Counted from the stretch's first letter, positions 15,558 to 25,533 are shown. The stretch: DNA of 64,000 nucleotides from Holdemanella hominis (GCF_014306155.1 NZ_JACRWH010000002.1:1-64000), one strand, 5' to 3'. The notes: generated by a model not told the origin, from the sequence alone. Made by a program: numbers and translations.

Positions 15558-16988
15558 ATGAACGAATATTACCAATCTCCTCTTTCACAGAGATATGCAT
15601 CTAAGGAAATGCAGGCATTATTTTCAAACGACAAAAAATTTACGACATGGAGAAGACTTTGGATTGCTCTTGCGGAGTCAGAAAAAGAACTTGGATTAGA
15701 CATTACCGAAGAACAAATCGAAGAATTGAAAGCACACGCTTTAGATATCAACTACGATGTCGCAAAAGCCAGAGAAAAAGAAGTACGTCATGATGTTATG
15801 TCACACGTATATGCGTATGGAGTACAATGTCCAAAAGCTAAGGGAATCATTCACTTAGGAGCTACTAGCTGCTACGTTGGTGATAATACAGATTTAATTA
15901 TCATGCACGAAGCTTTAGAGCTTGTACAAAAGAAAATCGTCAATGTATTAGAAAAATTAGAAGAATTCGCATTAAAATACAAAAATATGCCATGTCTTGC
16001 GTTTACTCACTTCCAGCCAGCTCAGCCAACCACTGTAGGTAAAAGAGCTAGCTTGTGGGCACAAGACTTATATATGGACTACATTGAAATCCAACATTTA
16101 TTAGACAATAAAAAATTATTAGGATGCAAAGGTACAACAGGTACACAGGCAAGCTTTATGGAATTGTTTGAAGGAGATACAGACAAAGTTAAAGCTTTAG
16201 ACAAAAAGATTTGTGAAAAATTAGGTTACGACCAATATTTCGCAGTCAGCGGACAAACATATACTCGTAAATATGATACACAAGTATTACAAGTTTTAGT
16301 TCAAATTGCACAAAGCGCACACAAATTCAGTAATGATATTCGTTTATTACAACATATGAAAGAAATCGAAGAACCATTTGAAAAATCACAAATCGGTTCA
16401 AGCGCAATGGCCTACAAACGTAACCCAATGCGTTCTGAAAGAATGGCAGCACTAGCTAACTACATCATTGCCGATTCCATCAATCCTGCAATTACGGCAA
16501 GTACACAATGGTTTGAAAGAACATTGGATGATTCCGCAAACAAACGTATTTCGGTTGCCGAAGCCTTCTTAGCTACGGATGGATTATTAGATCTTTACTT
16601 AAATGTAGGTGATGGTTTAGTTGTATATCCAAAAGTTGTAGAAGCTAACTTATTAAAAGAACTACCATTCATGGCTACAGAAAATATTATGATGGACGCT
16701 GTTAAAGCCGGTGGAGACCGCCAAGAATTACACGAATTGATTCGTCAACACTCAATGGCAGCCGGTCGTGTAGTTAAAGAAGAAGGTAAACCTAACGATT
16801 TGATCGACCGTATTGCACAAGATCCAAAATTTGGAATGACAAAAGAACAAATTCTTTCCATCATGAAACCAGAAAACTTCGTTGGACGTTCTGTTCAACA
16901 AACAGAAGAATTCTTCAAAGACTTCATTGATCCAATTCTAGCTAAAGAAAGAGATGCATTAGGAATGCATGCCGCAATTAACGTATAA
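15558..16988 (+). CDS. purB: Adenylosuccinate lyase
   Basis: 476 residues. The ATG at 15558 has AGGTGG 5 nt upstream; a GTG at 15549 lies inside that site and is less likely. The fumarase/aspartase superfamily signature SSAMAYKRNPMRSE lies at about residue 280, and the N-terminal active-site region has IHLGATSCYVGDN. It cleaves adenylosuccinate to AMP and SAICAR to AICAR, two steps of purine synthesis. The length and lack of extra domains match the longer PurB type seen in eukaryotes and some Firmicutes. It stands alone, not within a pur operon. Confidence 0.96.
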   Translation: MNEYYQSPLSQRYASKEMQALFSNDKKFTTWRRLWIALAESEKELGLDITEEQIEELKAHALDINYDVAKAREKEVRHDVMSHVYAYGVQCPKAKGIIHLGATSCYVGDNTDLIIMHEALELVQKKIVNVLEKLEEFALKYKNMPCLAFTHFQPAQPTTVGKRASLWAQDLYMDYIEIQHLLDNKKLLGCKGTTGTQASFMELFEGDTDKVKALDKKICEKLGYDQYFAVSGQTYTRKYDTQVLQVLVQIAQSAHKFSNDIRLLQHMKEIEEPFEKSQIGSSAMAYKRNPMRSERMAALANYIIADSINPAITASTQWFERTLDDSANKRISVAEAFLATDGLLDLYLNVGDGLVVYPKVVEANLLKELPFMATENIMMDAVKAGGDRQELHELIRQHSMAAGRVVKEEGKPNDLIDRIAQDPKFGMTKEQILSIMKPENFVGRSVQQTEEFFKDFIDPILAKERDALGMHAAINV

Positions 16989-16994
16989 AAAATG

Positions 16995-17018
16995 AGAGCT
17001 CAAGTTGAGCTCTTTTTT
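16995..17018. terminator. Bidirectional terminator between purB and the metallopeptidase gene
   Basis: AGAGCTC (16995-17001) and GAGCTCT (17007-17013) form a hairpin followed by six T on the plus strand; the minus strand also has a T-rich tail. The stop of the convergent gene abuts it. Confidence 0.85.
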
Positions 17019-17637
17019 AATACAAATTTGGGATTGGATTCTTTTTATTTTTCTTCATGATCTCTTTATAGTTTGGCATCCAAGTGCAAAGTAAATCATA
17101 GAATTCTTTTGAATGATTCAAATGATACAAATGTGCTAATTCATGAAGAATGATCGCATCCACAAATTCTAAAGGCATAAATATAAGATTCACATTGAAA
17201 CAAATCTTATGTTTACTTGGTGTGCAGCTACCCCACTTACTTTTATAAAAGCCATATTGTAAAGAAATATCCTTTATGTGCAATTGTTCGCAAAAGAATT
17301 CAAAACGAAGATCAATATACTTTTGGGCATTCTGCTTCAAAAATAGTTGAATCAACATTGCATCTGGATACAAATATAAATCATAATCTTCAACATAACA
17401 CTTTCGTTGATCAATATAATGTAATCTATATTCGTTACCCAATAAAGGAATCTTATCATTTTCTTTTGAAACAGTATACTTGCTTAATTGATTCTTGATC
17501 CAAGTTTCTTGTTCTTTGACAAAATCATCAATTTCCCTTTTAGAAACATAGAAAGGAGCGCTCACCTGAACGACTCCTTTGATTACACGTATTTTTATTT
17601 TTTTACAATTGGACTTTCGATGAAGTACATACTCCAT
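17017..17637 (-). CDS. YgjP-like M48 metallopeptidase domain protein (DUF45)
   Basis: 206 residues. A zinc-protease-like signature HELAHLYHLNHSKEF begins at 165 (H165, E166, H169, with His175 as likely third ligand). It is preceded by KWGSCTPSKHKICFNVNLIF, the typical YgjP/SprT-related segment. Members are single-domain cytosolic proteins; peptidase and nucleotide pyrophosphatase activities have been proposed, so I leave the reaction open. Its start is adjacent to the stop of the Mrp gene upstream (shared base at 17637), implying co-expression. No signal peptide. Confidence 0.8.
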   Translation of the reverse strand: MEYVLHRKSNCKKIKIRVIKGVVQVSAPFYVSKREIDDFVKEQETWIKNQLSKYTVSKENDKIPLLGNEYRLHYIDQRKCYVEDYDLYLYPDAMLIQLFLKQNAQKYIDLRFEFFCEQLHIKDISLQYGFYKSKWGSCTPSKHKICFNVNLIFMPLEFVDAIILHELAHLYHLNHSKEFYDLLCTWMPNYKEIMKKNKKNPIPNLY

Positions 17638-18470
17638 TAGGCAATATCTTCTAAGACTTCAGTCGCAATATCACTTACATACGCATCTACTTTTTCTTGT
17701 TGTTCTTTAGAATATGCATCATATTCATTGATATCACGAATCAAATCCAACATAGGAAGTGTTCCATATAATTTTGTACAAGTTGAATTACACAATGCTT
17801 CCACATCTTCCTTCTTGTAGAATTCAATTCTTTCACGACAATTTGGACATTCCAAATACGCCATATTTTCGATGATACCAAGAACTTTGACTTCCATTTT
17901 CTCACACATGTGACAAGCTTTTTCTACAATCATACTTACCATTGGCTGAGGTGTAGATACCATCACAACACCCTGCACTGGAATGGACTGCATAATTGTT
18001 AGAGCAACATCTCCAGTTCCAGGAGGCATATCAATCAATAAGACATCCAAATCACCCCAAACAACATCTGTATAGAATTGTTTAACAACCCCACCAATGA
18101 CTGGACCACGCCAGATAACTGGATCAGATTCAGATTGTACCAAGAAGTTTAAAGACATAACTTTAATACCTTCTTTTGATTCAATTGGAATCAATTGCTG
18201 CTTTTCATTTCCATACGCATGCTGGTTTGTCAAAGCTAAAAGTCTAGGAATACTAGGACCTGTAATATCCGCATCCATAATCCCAACTTTTAAGCCTTTT
18301 TTTGCCATGGCCTTTGCCAACATAACTGTAACAGTAGATTTGCCAACACCACCCTTACCAGACATTACAGTGATAATATTTTTTATGTGGTTATCTGGAT
18401 TCGATTGAATTCCACATGTTTCACTGTTCTTACCACATTTTCCTTGAGAAGGACAACCTTCACATGACAT
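17637..18470 (-). CDS. apbC: Mrp/ApbC-type iron-sulfur cluster carrier ATPase
   Basis: 277 residues. The deviant Walker A GKGGVGKST is at 38-46, DMPPGTGDVALT supplies switch II, and CPNC (about 209-212) gives the conserved pair of cysteines that holds a bridging [4Fe-4S] cluster in the dimer. The N-terminus carries a further cysteine set (CEGCPSQGKCG, 3-13), as in Nbp35-like members rather than the DUF59 domain of classical Mrp. Function: transfer of iron-sulfur clusters to apoproteins. It sits four bases downstream of the recombinase gene and touches the metallopeptidase gene, so it is part of a minus-strand operon. Confidence 0.93.
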   Translation of the reverse strand: MSCEGCPSQGKCGKNSETCGIQSNPDNHIKNIITVMSGKGGVGKSTVTVMLAKAMAKKGLKVGIMDADITGPSIPRLLALTNQHAYGNEKQQLIPIESKEGIKVMSLNFLVQSESDPVIWRGPVIGGVVKQFYTDVVWGDLDVLLIDMPPGTGDVALTIMQSIPVQGVVMVSTPQPMVSMIVEKACHMCEKMEVKVLGIIENMAYLECPNCRERIEFYKKEDVEALCNSTCTKLYGTLPMLDLIRDINEYDAYSKEQQEKVDAYVSDIATEVLEDIA

Positions 18471-18473
18471 ATA

Positions 18474-19376
18474 CTATTCCTCCTTTTGTTTTTCTATTTT
18501 TTGAAAACAACGATCATATACACTTGTTAAACGCTGATCTTGAATATGCGTATAAATCTGCGTTGTTTGAATATTTGAATGTCCCAATAACTCCTGCACG
18601 ATTCTAAGATCCGCATCCCCATCTAAAAGGTGTGTCGCAAACGAATGCCTGAAACTATGCGCTGAGATTTTAGGGTTCAAATTTAATTCATTTACTTTAT
18701 TTTTGATCATTAAATGCACATATTGCCGAGTACAACGACGGGCTAAACGATTCACAAAAAAATACGAAACATTCTTTACATCCCAAACACTACGAATAGA
18801 ATCTAAATAGTATTTCATCTGTGAAATACAATACGAAGAAATCGGAATCACACGTTCCTTATCCCCTTTACCTTTGACCTTTAAGATGCCTTCTGACAAA
18901 TGCACATCATTCAACTTTAACTCACAAAGCTCACTTACACGCAAACCACAAGAATATAATACAACTAATATCGTTTTATTATATTGATCAATCTCATTGT
19001 CTTGAAAAGATGAAAAAAATTTCTTAACCTCATCCACCGACAAATAAACAGGCAGATGCTTTGATGATTTCATCCCATGAATTAATAAAGATACATCTTT
19101 GACTTCAGGATGCGCAATCGATATCTGCAAATGAAAAGAATGAATACTCGCAATCATACGATTGACACTCGAGGTAATGTGATCTTCGGCATAGACATTC
19201 AAAAAGTCTTCGATATCCAAAACAGAAATGTTTTCGCACAACAAAATATTTCTTTTACCTAAGAAATTTAAATACACCTCAATATCATGAAGATACGATT
19301 GTTGCGTTTTCTTTGATTTTCTTTGTAGAACATTCAAATATAAGCGGTAATCCTCAAATGCATCTTTTAATTCCAT
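18474..19376 (-). CDS. Tyrosine recombinase, XerC/XerD family
   Basis: 300 residues from the ATG at 19376 (an in-frame ATG at 19394 lies upstream of the -10 box). SAM-like N-terminal core-binding domain (about 1-85) and catalytic domain with all active residues: R146 in SCGLRVSEL, K170, H240 and R243 in HSFRHSFATH, H266 in LGHSNIQTTQ, Y275 in IYTH. Size and motifs fit chromosome-dimer-resolving XerC/D, acting at dif; a single-Xer system is possible. Odd: a TGTTATAAT box ends 6 nt before the ATG, with no ribosome binding site, suggesting a leaderless mRNA from this promoter. Confidence 0.9.
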   Translation of the reverse strand: MELKDAFEDYRLYLNVLQRKSKKTQQSYLHDIEVYLNFLGKRNILLCENISVLDIEDFLNVYAEDHITSSVNRMIASIHSFHLQISIAHPEVKDVSLLIHGMKSSKHLPVYLSVDEVKKFFSSFQDNEIDQYNKTILVVLYSCGLRVSELCELKLNDVHLSEGILKVKGKGDKERVIPISSYCISQMKYYLDSIRSVWDVKNVSYFFVNRLARRCTRQYVHLMIKNKVNELNLNPKISAHSFRHSFATHLLDGDADLRIVQELLGHSNIQTTQIYTHIQDQRLTSVYDRCFQKIEKQKEE

Positions 19377-19382
19377 AAAAAT

Positions 19383-19391
19383 ATTATAACA
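19383..19391 (-). promoter_or_regulatory. Extended -10 for a possible leaderless xer transcript
   Basis: TGTTATAAT on the minus strand (19391-19383) has the TGn extension and a perfect -10 hexamer. The predicted first transcribed base coincides with the A of the recombinase ATG (19376). No -35 is evident at 17 bp. Confidence 0.45.
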
Positions 19392-19395
19392 CAAA

Positions 19396-20049
19396 TCAAA
19401 TATAAATTGGTTCTAATACCTTCATATCACAATTTGATTCTTTAATTGCTTCAATCAACACCGATTTTACTTGGTTGTCACGATGATCATACGCAAACTG
19501 CAAGTTACGAATATTAAAGTGATTCGCATACAAAACCTTATTGATCTCATTTAAACGATTCGGACGATGCACCATATAAAAGCGCCCATAACTCTTCAAT
19601 AATCGATTCGCATGAAAGACCAATTGTTCCAAAGTCAAATTCTCTTCCATTCTTCCTAAATGGCGAAAATTTAATTGTTCCGGAAGCTGATTGGCATCCA
19701 TTTTAAAATATGGCGGATTGGAAACAATCACATCAAACAATTCATCTTCATACCTTTGTATTGGCTGATTGACAATTTTTACAGGATGCTTGATAAACAT
19801 ATCCGCATTCTTTTGAGCAACCTTACTAGTCTGTTCTAATATTTCAACACCCACAAGTTCTTTGACATTAAACTGATCAAAATAAACGAGTAAAGCCGCA
19901 TTATTGGTACCAATATCTAAAATGCGCTCCTGCTTTTTTAAATGCACAAATTTAGCTAAAAGTTTCGTATCCGTATTAAAACGAAAATGCTCTTTATCTT
20001 GATATAACTTCAAGTTTTCATCCATAAAATAATCTAAAGTTAAACTCAA
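19396..20049 (-). CDS. tRNA1(Val) adenine-37 N6-methyltransferase-like (TrmN6/YfiC)
   Basis: 217 residues with a Rossmann-fold SAM site: ILDIGTNNAALL (43-54) as motif I, an acidic end of strand 2 (VGVEILEQ), and motif IV NPPYFK (111-116), the signature of N6-adenine methyltransferases. Length and the FRFNTDTKLLAKF opening match the YfiC/TrmN6 family, which methylates A37 of tRNA-Val1; the exact substrate in Firmicutes is inferred. It overlaps dinB by 4 bp. The window contains a gap of about 20 bp to the recombinase gene downstream. Confidence 0.85.
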   Translation of the reverse strand: MSLTLDYFMDENLKLYQDKEHFRFNTDTKLLAKFVHLKKQERILDIGTNNAALLVYFDQFNVKELVGVEILEQTSKVAQKNADMFIKHPVKIVNQPIQRYEDELFDVIVSNPPYFKMDANQLPEQLNFRHLGRMEENLTLEQLVFHANRLLKSYGRFYMVHRPNRLNEINKVLYANHFNIRNLQFAYDHRDNQVKSVLIEAIKESNCDMKVLEPIYI

Positions 20050-21215
20050 CTGGCATCCTCCTTCTTCAACAAATCACTCGCCTTTATAAAACATTTACTA
20101 TCCATTTTTTCATTCAGACGATTCAATATAAAATCCGTATTTTCTTGTGGAGCTTCAAATAGATCAATCTGTTCTACAATCTGTTTGACATCTTTTAAAG
20201 ACCCAATATGTACACCTATATAGCGATAGCCAATGGGTTCAAAATATTCTTCTAACAATTGCCTGCAAGCCCCAAAAATCATAGGATACGTATTCGCATA
20301 CTGACTTAGATTCATACTATGACACACATTATGAAACGTTGTATCTCTTAAAGTTAACGTAACAAGTTTTCCTTTTTGGTTTTCTTGCTGCATCTTATGC
20401 GTTAGTTCTCGAACGATATTCTCAAGACAACTATTCACTTCATCAATTGAATATAGATCATTGGAATATGTTCTAGAAATCGAAATGCTCTTTTGTGTAG
20501 TCGAATAACATAGAGTCGCACTCGAATTCCCTCTTGCCTTTTGAATCAAAGAATAAGATGATTTACCAAATCTATGTATGATCTTTTGTTCATTCTTTTC
20601 ATCCGCAAAATCACCAATCGTATAAATACCCATTTCATTTAAAATAGGCACGCTCTTTTTACCAATGCCATTCATTTCATGAATCTTTAAAGGCCATAGT
20701 TTTGTTGAAAGCTCCGACTTTCTTAAAACCGTGATTCCTTTGGGCTTACGCATGTCACTCGCCATTTTCGCAAGAAAACGATTGGGAGCAACACCAATCG
20801 AACAATTTAAATGACACTTTTCATAAACACCATTTTGAATTTCAAACACAAGATCCAAAGGCCTTTTATAACGCTTAATAATATCCGTTACATCCATGTA
20901 ACACTCATCTATACTCGCCGGTTCAATTTGATGGGTAAATGTCTTTAAATACGCAAAAAACTGAGCTGACATGGAACGATAATAGCCATAATCACCTTGG
21001 ATCAATACTAAATCTGGACATAGACGCAAAGCCTCATAAACAGGCATCGCACTATGTACACCATATTTTCTTGCTTCATAGTTTGCAGTTGAAATCACGC
21101 CTCGTTTTGAAGTGGAGCCTACCGCAACCGGAAACTCTTTTAAATCCGGATTCTTTATTTCTTCACAACTCGCAAAAAAAGCATTTAAATCAATATGTAA
21201 TATGACTCTAGCCAT
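20046..21215 (-). CDS. dinB: DNA polymerase IV (Y-family)
   Basis: 389 residues. Palm motifs HIDLNAFFASCEE (about 6-18, metal ligand Asp) and ASIDECYMD (about 101-109, catalytic D/E) are intact, followed by the thumb with two helix-hairpin-helix elements (MNGIGKKSVPILNEMG) and the little finger (about 235-350). Translesion synthesis, error-prone. The C-terminal VEQIDLFEA segment looks like a beta-clamp binding peptide (QIDLF, about 359-363). Overlaps recN by 8 bp upstream, so two DNA repair genes are translationally linked. Confidence 0.95.
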   Translation of the reverse strand: MARVILHIDLNAFFASCEEIKNPDLKEFPVAVGSTSKRGVISTANYEARKYGVHSAMPVYEALRLCPDLVLIQGDYGYYRSMSAQFFAYLKTFTHQIEPASIDECYMDVTDIIKRYKRPLDLVFEIQNGVYEKCHLNCSIGVAPNRFLAKMASDMRKPKGITVLRKSELSTKLWPLKIHEMNGIGKKSVPILNEMGIYTIGDFADEKNEQKIIHRFGKSSYSLIQKARGNSSATLCYSTTQKSISISRTYSNDLYSIDEVNSCLENIVRELTHKMQQENQKGKLVTLTLRDTTFHNVCHSMNLSQYANTYPMIFGACRQLLEEYFEPIGYRYIGVHIGSLKDVKQIVEQIDLFEAPQENTDFILNRLNEKMDSKCFIKASDLLKKEDAS

Positions 21216-22842
21216 GAATCTTCACCCATAGATCTTGCATCGATTCTTTCGCTTTTTGACTCGCTTCCCCACTTGTCATTACAGCTAATTCTTGAATCGT
21301 TTTGTCTTGATCAAGTTCTTGTACACTTGTGATGGTTTCACTTGCGGATGTCTTTTTATTGACCAAATAATGCGTATTGGCATAGACGGCAACACTTGCC
21401 AAGTGGGTAATACATAAAACTTGGTAATTTTTGGATAAAGCCTTCATCTTAGCACCCATAGCTAAGGCAACTTTACCACTCACACCCGTGTCAATTTCAT
21501 CAAAGATAATCGTTTCAATGCCATTCGAAGCTTGGAACACCACTTTTAATGCCAACATCAATCTTGAAAGTTCTCCTCCAGATGCAGAAGCACTTAAACT
21601 TGAGAAATCCTGTCCTGGATTCATAGAAACTAGAAATTCAATGTCATCAATTCCATTGTTTGATGGTTTCTTTTCCATACAAGAAATCATAAAGCGAGCA
21701 TTTTCTAACATCAAGTCTTTACAATGTTCCATCACTTTTGATTCGAGTTGAGAAAAGACTTCTTTCCTTTTTAATGACAATGCATTTGCCAACTTCATAT
21801 ACAACGTAAACGATTCTTCTTTTTCTTTCTCTAATTTATCAAACACATCCTGACGATGAATAATTCGATCAATCTTATCTGTGATACTCTTTTTAGACTC
21901 CATTAAACTCGTATATGAACCACCATATTTACGATATAATTTCTTGATCAAATATTGACGACTTTGCAGACTATCCAAATCTAAAGAATCATTAGAATGT
22001 GTATCACGCATATGCTTTAATTCTTCATCCACACTTTGTAAAGAATAATATAAATTTTTGAATGATTCTTCATAGTCATTTAAGATGGGTGATTTTGAAG
22101 CTTGTTTATATAAAGTATATAAAGAATCTAACGCTCCGTTTTCTTTATCAATTTCATATAGACAAGACGAAAGATCCTCTGAATTTTTATACCAGCTGGT
22201 TGCCTCATGAATCTGATCATTTAATGCATCCAATTCATTTTCTTGAACGTTCGCATTCTCAATTTCATCCAGCTGCGCTGTTAAAAATTCCAATTCGGCA
22301 TCCGAAAATTCTTCGCTTTTTATAGTTTCTAATTCATGTAAGACATTTGAGTACTTCACATACGCTTCATTTACAGAAGCTTTCAAACCCATAGTCTTCG
22401 CATAACTATCCAACAATTCCATTTGAACAGATGTATCCATTAAACGGTACGTATCCATTTGCGAATGTATATCGACCAATAGATTGACGATCTTACGTAC
22501 AAAAGAGAGTGTCGTAATCTGTTGATTGATGCGTACGGTACTCTTATTATTATTTAAAACAGTACGTGAAATAATCACTTGATCATCAACCTCAAAGCCA
22601 TTCTCTTCTAAGATCGCATTGACCTTTTCATTCGATGTTAAAACCATCGATAAGATTGCCTTATCTTTTCCATTACGAATCACATTTGATTTAATACGAT
22701 CTCCGCTCAAATAGCCAATCGCATCAATCAATAATGATTTACCAGCACCTGTCTCCCCGGTAATCACACTCATTCCATTTTTAAAGTCTATGATACAAGA
22801 TTTGAATAACACATAATCTTTTACTGACAATTGTTCAATCAC
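21208..22842 (-). CDS. recN: DNA repair protein RecN
   Basis: 544 residues, an SMC-like ATPase. Walker A GETGAGKS at 29-36; coiled-coil arms in the middle (about 150-340); ABC signature SGGELSRLMLALK (about 425) and Walker B IETIIFDEIDTGVSG near the C-terminus. RecN gathers broken DNA ends in double-strand break repair. An open stretch of 104 bp separates it from tlyA, with a terminator between, so recN-dinB-trmN6 probably start their own transcript. Length is typical (550-570). Confidence 0.96.
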   Translation of the reverse strand: MIEQLSVKDYVLFKSCIIDFKNGMSVITGETGAGKSLLIDAIGYLSGDRIKSNVIRNGKDKAILSMVLTSNEKVNAILEENGFEVDDQVIISRTVLNNNKSTVRINQQITTLSFVRKIVNLLVDIHSQMDTYRLMDTSVQMELLDSYAKTMGLKASVNEAYVKYSNVLHELETIKSEEFSDAELEFLTAQLDEIENANVQENELDALNDQIHEATSWYKNSEDLSSCLYEIDKENGALDSLYTLYKQASKSPILNDYEESFKNLYYSLQSVDEELKHMRDTHSNDSLDLDSLQSRQYLIKKLYRKYGGSYTSLMESKKSITDKIDRIIHRQDVFDKLEKEKEESFTLYMKLANALSLKRKEVFSQLESKVMEHCKDLMLENARFMISCMEKKPSNNGIDDIEFLVSMNPGQDFSSLSASASGGELSRLMLALKVVFQASNGIETIIFDEIDTGVSGKVALAMGAKMKALSKNYQVLCITHLASVAVYANTHYLVNKKTSASETITSVQELDQDKTIQELAVMTSGEASQKAKESMQDLWVKIHG

Positions 22843-22924
22843 AAAACCACCTCATGTCTACTTAATATTTTAACTTAAATCCAAAGGAAAATAAACGATT
22901 ATAATCCATGTGAACACGAAAACA

Positions 22925-22959
22925 AAAAAATAAGAATATCTTCACATTAAGATATTCTT
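22925..22959 (-). terminator. Terminator after tlyA
   Basis: On the minus strand, AAGAATATCTT (22959-22949) and AAGATATTCTT (22942-22932) pair around a 6-nt loop and are followed by a T-run. The tlyA stop codon overlaps the stem. Confidence 0.85.
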
Positions 22960-23678
22960 AAATCTTTGGCATACACCATATATTCCTGATTGCCACTTCT
23001 TCCTTCTAGAATACTTGGCATCGCTTCAACACTTCCATAATATTGAAATAAAATAGATTTTACATCTTCAACGATCTTTAAGGCAAGTTTAGAATTCTTT
23101 AAAACTCCATGCTTATTCAAAGCAGTAGGACCACACTCAAATTGCGGTTTTACAAGTATGGCAATATGGCGAATGGATAAAACACGTAATATATGTTCCA
23201 ATATGGTCTTACAAGATATAAAACTAACATCCATACACATAAAATCAATAGCCTCATCAAACCATTCCGGCACAATTTCACGAGCATTGTGCCCTTCCAT
23301 TTTGATGACACGACAATCTTGATCTAATTCTTTGGCAAGTTGAAGATGTCCTACATCTAAGGCATATACTTTTTTAGCTCCATACCGAAGGCAAACATCT
23401 GTAAATCCACCTGTACTCGCTCCAATATCTAATACAACCTGATTTTGAACATTCACATTATACTTATCTAAACAACCCTTTAGCTTAAAGGCACCACGAG
23501 ATACAAATTCATCTTCTGTATGTGTTACGATAATATCATCTTCATCCCCAACTAAAAAACTAGCCTTTGTGATGACTCTTCCATTGACACTTATTTTACC
23601 ATCTTTGATCATATCCTGTGCTTTTGCACGAGACGATATCTGATTAAGTAATGCTTTATCTAAACGAATCTTATCCAT
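22947..23678 (-). CDS. tlyA: TlyA-family rRNA 2'-O-methyltransferase
   Basis: 243 residues: N-terminal S4 RNA-binding domain (about 1-60, IRLDKALLNQISSRAKAQDM) and an FtsJ-like SAM methyltransferase domain with motif I LDIGASTGGFTDVCL (about 83-97). TlyA enzymes make 2'-O-methylcytidine in 16S and/or 23S rRNA; in some species they also affect hemolysis, giving the name YqxC/hemolysin A. It overlaps dxs by 8 bp. The dxs-tlyA neighbourhood is the usual one in Firmicutes, supporting the call. Confidence 0.93.
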   Translation of the reverse strand: MDKIRLDKALLNQISSRAKAQDMIKDGKISVNGRVITKASFLVGDEDDIIVTHTEDEFVSRGAFKLKGCLDKYNVNVQNQVVLDIGASTGGFTDVCLRYGAKKVYALDVGHLQLAKELDQDCRVIKMEGHNAREIVPEWFDEAIDFMCMDVSFISCKTILEHILRVLSIRHIAILVKPQFECGPTALNKHGVLKNSKLALKIVEDVKSILFQYYGSVEAMPSILEGRSGNQEYMVYAKDLRIS

Positions 23679-25533
23679 GTTTTTCTAATTCCTCAAATAA
23701 ACATTCTGTGCTAATACCTTCTTGAATACGTAAAGATCGAACTGAACCATGACATACATAATGATCATCAATACCTAATACATGAATCTTTTCATCCAAT
23801 GTATTCATGTATTCTAAAATAGCACTCGATAAGCCACCCATCTTAATATCCGTTTCATAAACTGTAATAGGAAGATTTAATTTTAATAAATCTTTCATCA
23901 TAACTTCATCGATTGGTTTAAAGAAACGTGCATTGACAACAAGTAAGCCAATCTGATTTTCTCTTGACTTATTGATCACATGATCCACATCTGGTCCATA
24001 CGTGATCACAATTTGCGTTGGGGTTCCAACCACAAATTTTTCCCAAGTACCAATTGGAATCAATGAGTACGACTTGTTTTTTGCGTATCTTACATTTCCT
24101 CTAGGATAACGCACACAAAATGGCTTCTTAGAGGCAAAGGCTGTATAAATCATATTCTGTGCTTCTTTGGCATCTTTAGGCTGAGATAAGACAAGATTTG
24201 GTATACTTCTAAGCATCGCTATATCAAAGACACCTTGATGCGTTTCACCATCATCTCCTACTAAACCACAACGATCGATTCCAATCACAACAGGTACATT
24301 CATTCTAGCCATATCATGATTCACTTGATCATAAGCTCTTTGAAGGAAAGACGAATAAATACTCACAAAGGGTTTTAGTCCACCTAAAGCCATAGCACAA
24401 GCCATTGTCACGGCATGCTGCTCTGCAATTCCACAATCAAAGAATCGATCTGGATAGCGTTTTTGAAATTCTAATAATTTACTACCCTGCGCCATAGCGG
24501 GTGTGATTGCGACAATACTTTTATCTTTTTCCGCAAGATCCATAACCGTATTTGAGATCACCTGTGACCAGGAAATTTCATTTGGTGGAAGTAAACTCAA
24601 AGATTTTCCCGTTACGACATCAAACGGACTTACTCCATGCCACTTACCAACCTTGTCTTGTTCTGCAAATTTATAGCCTTTTCCTTTTTGCGTTAAAACA
24701 TGTATGACAATTGGACCATCATGTTCTTTGGTAGCCTGCAAAACTTTGATCAGACTTGCGATATCATGACCATCGACAGGACCCATATAATCTAAGTTAA
24801 ACTCCTTAAATAATGGGGCATCGATCACTTCATCTTTGATCTTATCACGGAAATGTGACAATGTATTTAATACGTTAGCTCCTAATTTATTGGATTTTAA
24901 GTTATTTTTTACATCATGTTTTAAATCGATATATAAGTGAGAAGCACGCATATCTGTAATTCGTTTTTCAACACCACTATAATTTTTTGAAATCGACATA
25001 TTATTATCGTTAAAGATGATGACCATTTTCTTTTGTTTAGAACCAATATCATTTAAAGCCTCAAGTGCCATACCACCCGTTAATGAGCCATCTCCAATTA
25101 CGGCAATAACTTGATAATCCTCGTGCATTAAATCACGTGCAATCGCATAGCCTAGGGCAGCAGATAAAGAAGTAGAAGAGTGTCCTGCTTCCCAACAATC
25201 ATACTTACTTTCACTTCGCTTTTGATATCCGGAAAGCCCACCTTTTTTACGTAATGTCGCAAATTGAATGGACCTGCCTGTTAATATTTTATGTGTGTAA
25301 CATTGATGTCCTACATCAAAAATCATTTTATCTTTTGGTGAATCAAAGACATAGTGCATCGCAACTGTGACTTCGACGATTCCAAGATTACTTGATAAAT
25401 GCCCGCCTGTTTTCGAGATCGACTCGATTAAAAAGGTTCGAATATCACTGCACAATTGTGTAAGCTCATCGATTGACATATCTTTGATTTGACTAGGTGA
25501 CTCAATGTCATACACTTGACTAATCTTTCTCAT
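23671..25533 (-). CDS. dxs: 1-deoxy-D-xylulose-5-phosphate synthase
   Basis: 620 residues, full length. Thiamin-diphosphate site: GDGSLTGGMALEALNDIG (about 148-165) and FNDNNMSISKN; transketolase central domain with the catalytic Glu region DCGIAEQHAVTMACAMA; C-terminal transketolase domain. It condenses pyruvate and glyceraldehyde 3-phosphate, the first step of the MEP isoprenoid route. It lies next to ispA (prenyl transferase), though a terminator hairpin stands between. The later MEP genes are not in this window. Confidence 0.97.
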   Translation of the reverse strand: MRKISQVYDIESPSQIKDMSIDELTQLCSDIRTFLIESISKTGGHLSSNLGIVEVTVAMHYVFDSPKDKMIFDVGHQCYTHKILTGRSIQFATLRKKGGLSGYQKRSESKYDCWEAGHSSTSLSAALGYAIARDLMHEDYQVIAVIGDGSLTGGMALEALNDIGSKQKKMVIIFNDNNMSISKNYSGVEKRITDMRASHLYIDLKHDVKNNLKSNKLGANVLNTLSHFRDKIKDEVIDAPLFKEFNLDYMGPVDGHDIASLIKVLQATKEHDGPIVIHVLTQKGKGYKFAEQDKVGKWHGVSPFDVVTGKSLSLLPPNEISWSQVISNTVMDLAEKDKSIVAITPAMAQGSKLLEFQKRYPDRFFDCGIAEQHAVTMACAMALGGLKPFVSIYSSFLQRAYDQVNHDMARMNVPVVIGIDRCGLVGDDGETHQGVFDIAMLRSIPNLVLSQPKDAKEAQNMIYTAFASKKPFCVRYPRGNVRYAKNKSYSLIPIGTWEKFVVGTPTQIVITYGPDVDHVINKSRENQIGLLVVNARFFKPIDEVMMKDLLKLNLPITVYETDIKMGGLSSAILEYMNTLDEKIHVLGIDDHYVCHGSVRSLRIQEGISTECLFEELEKHG

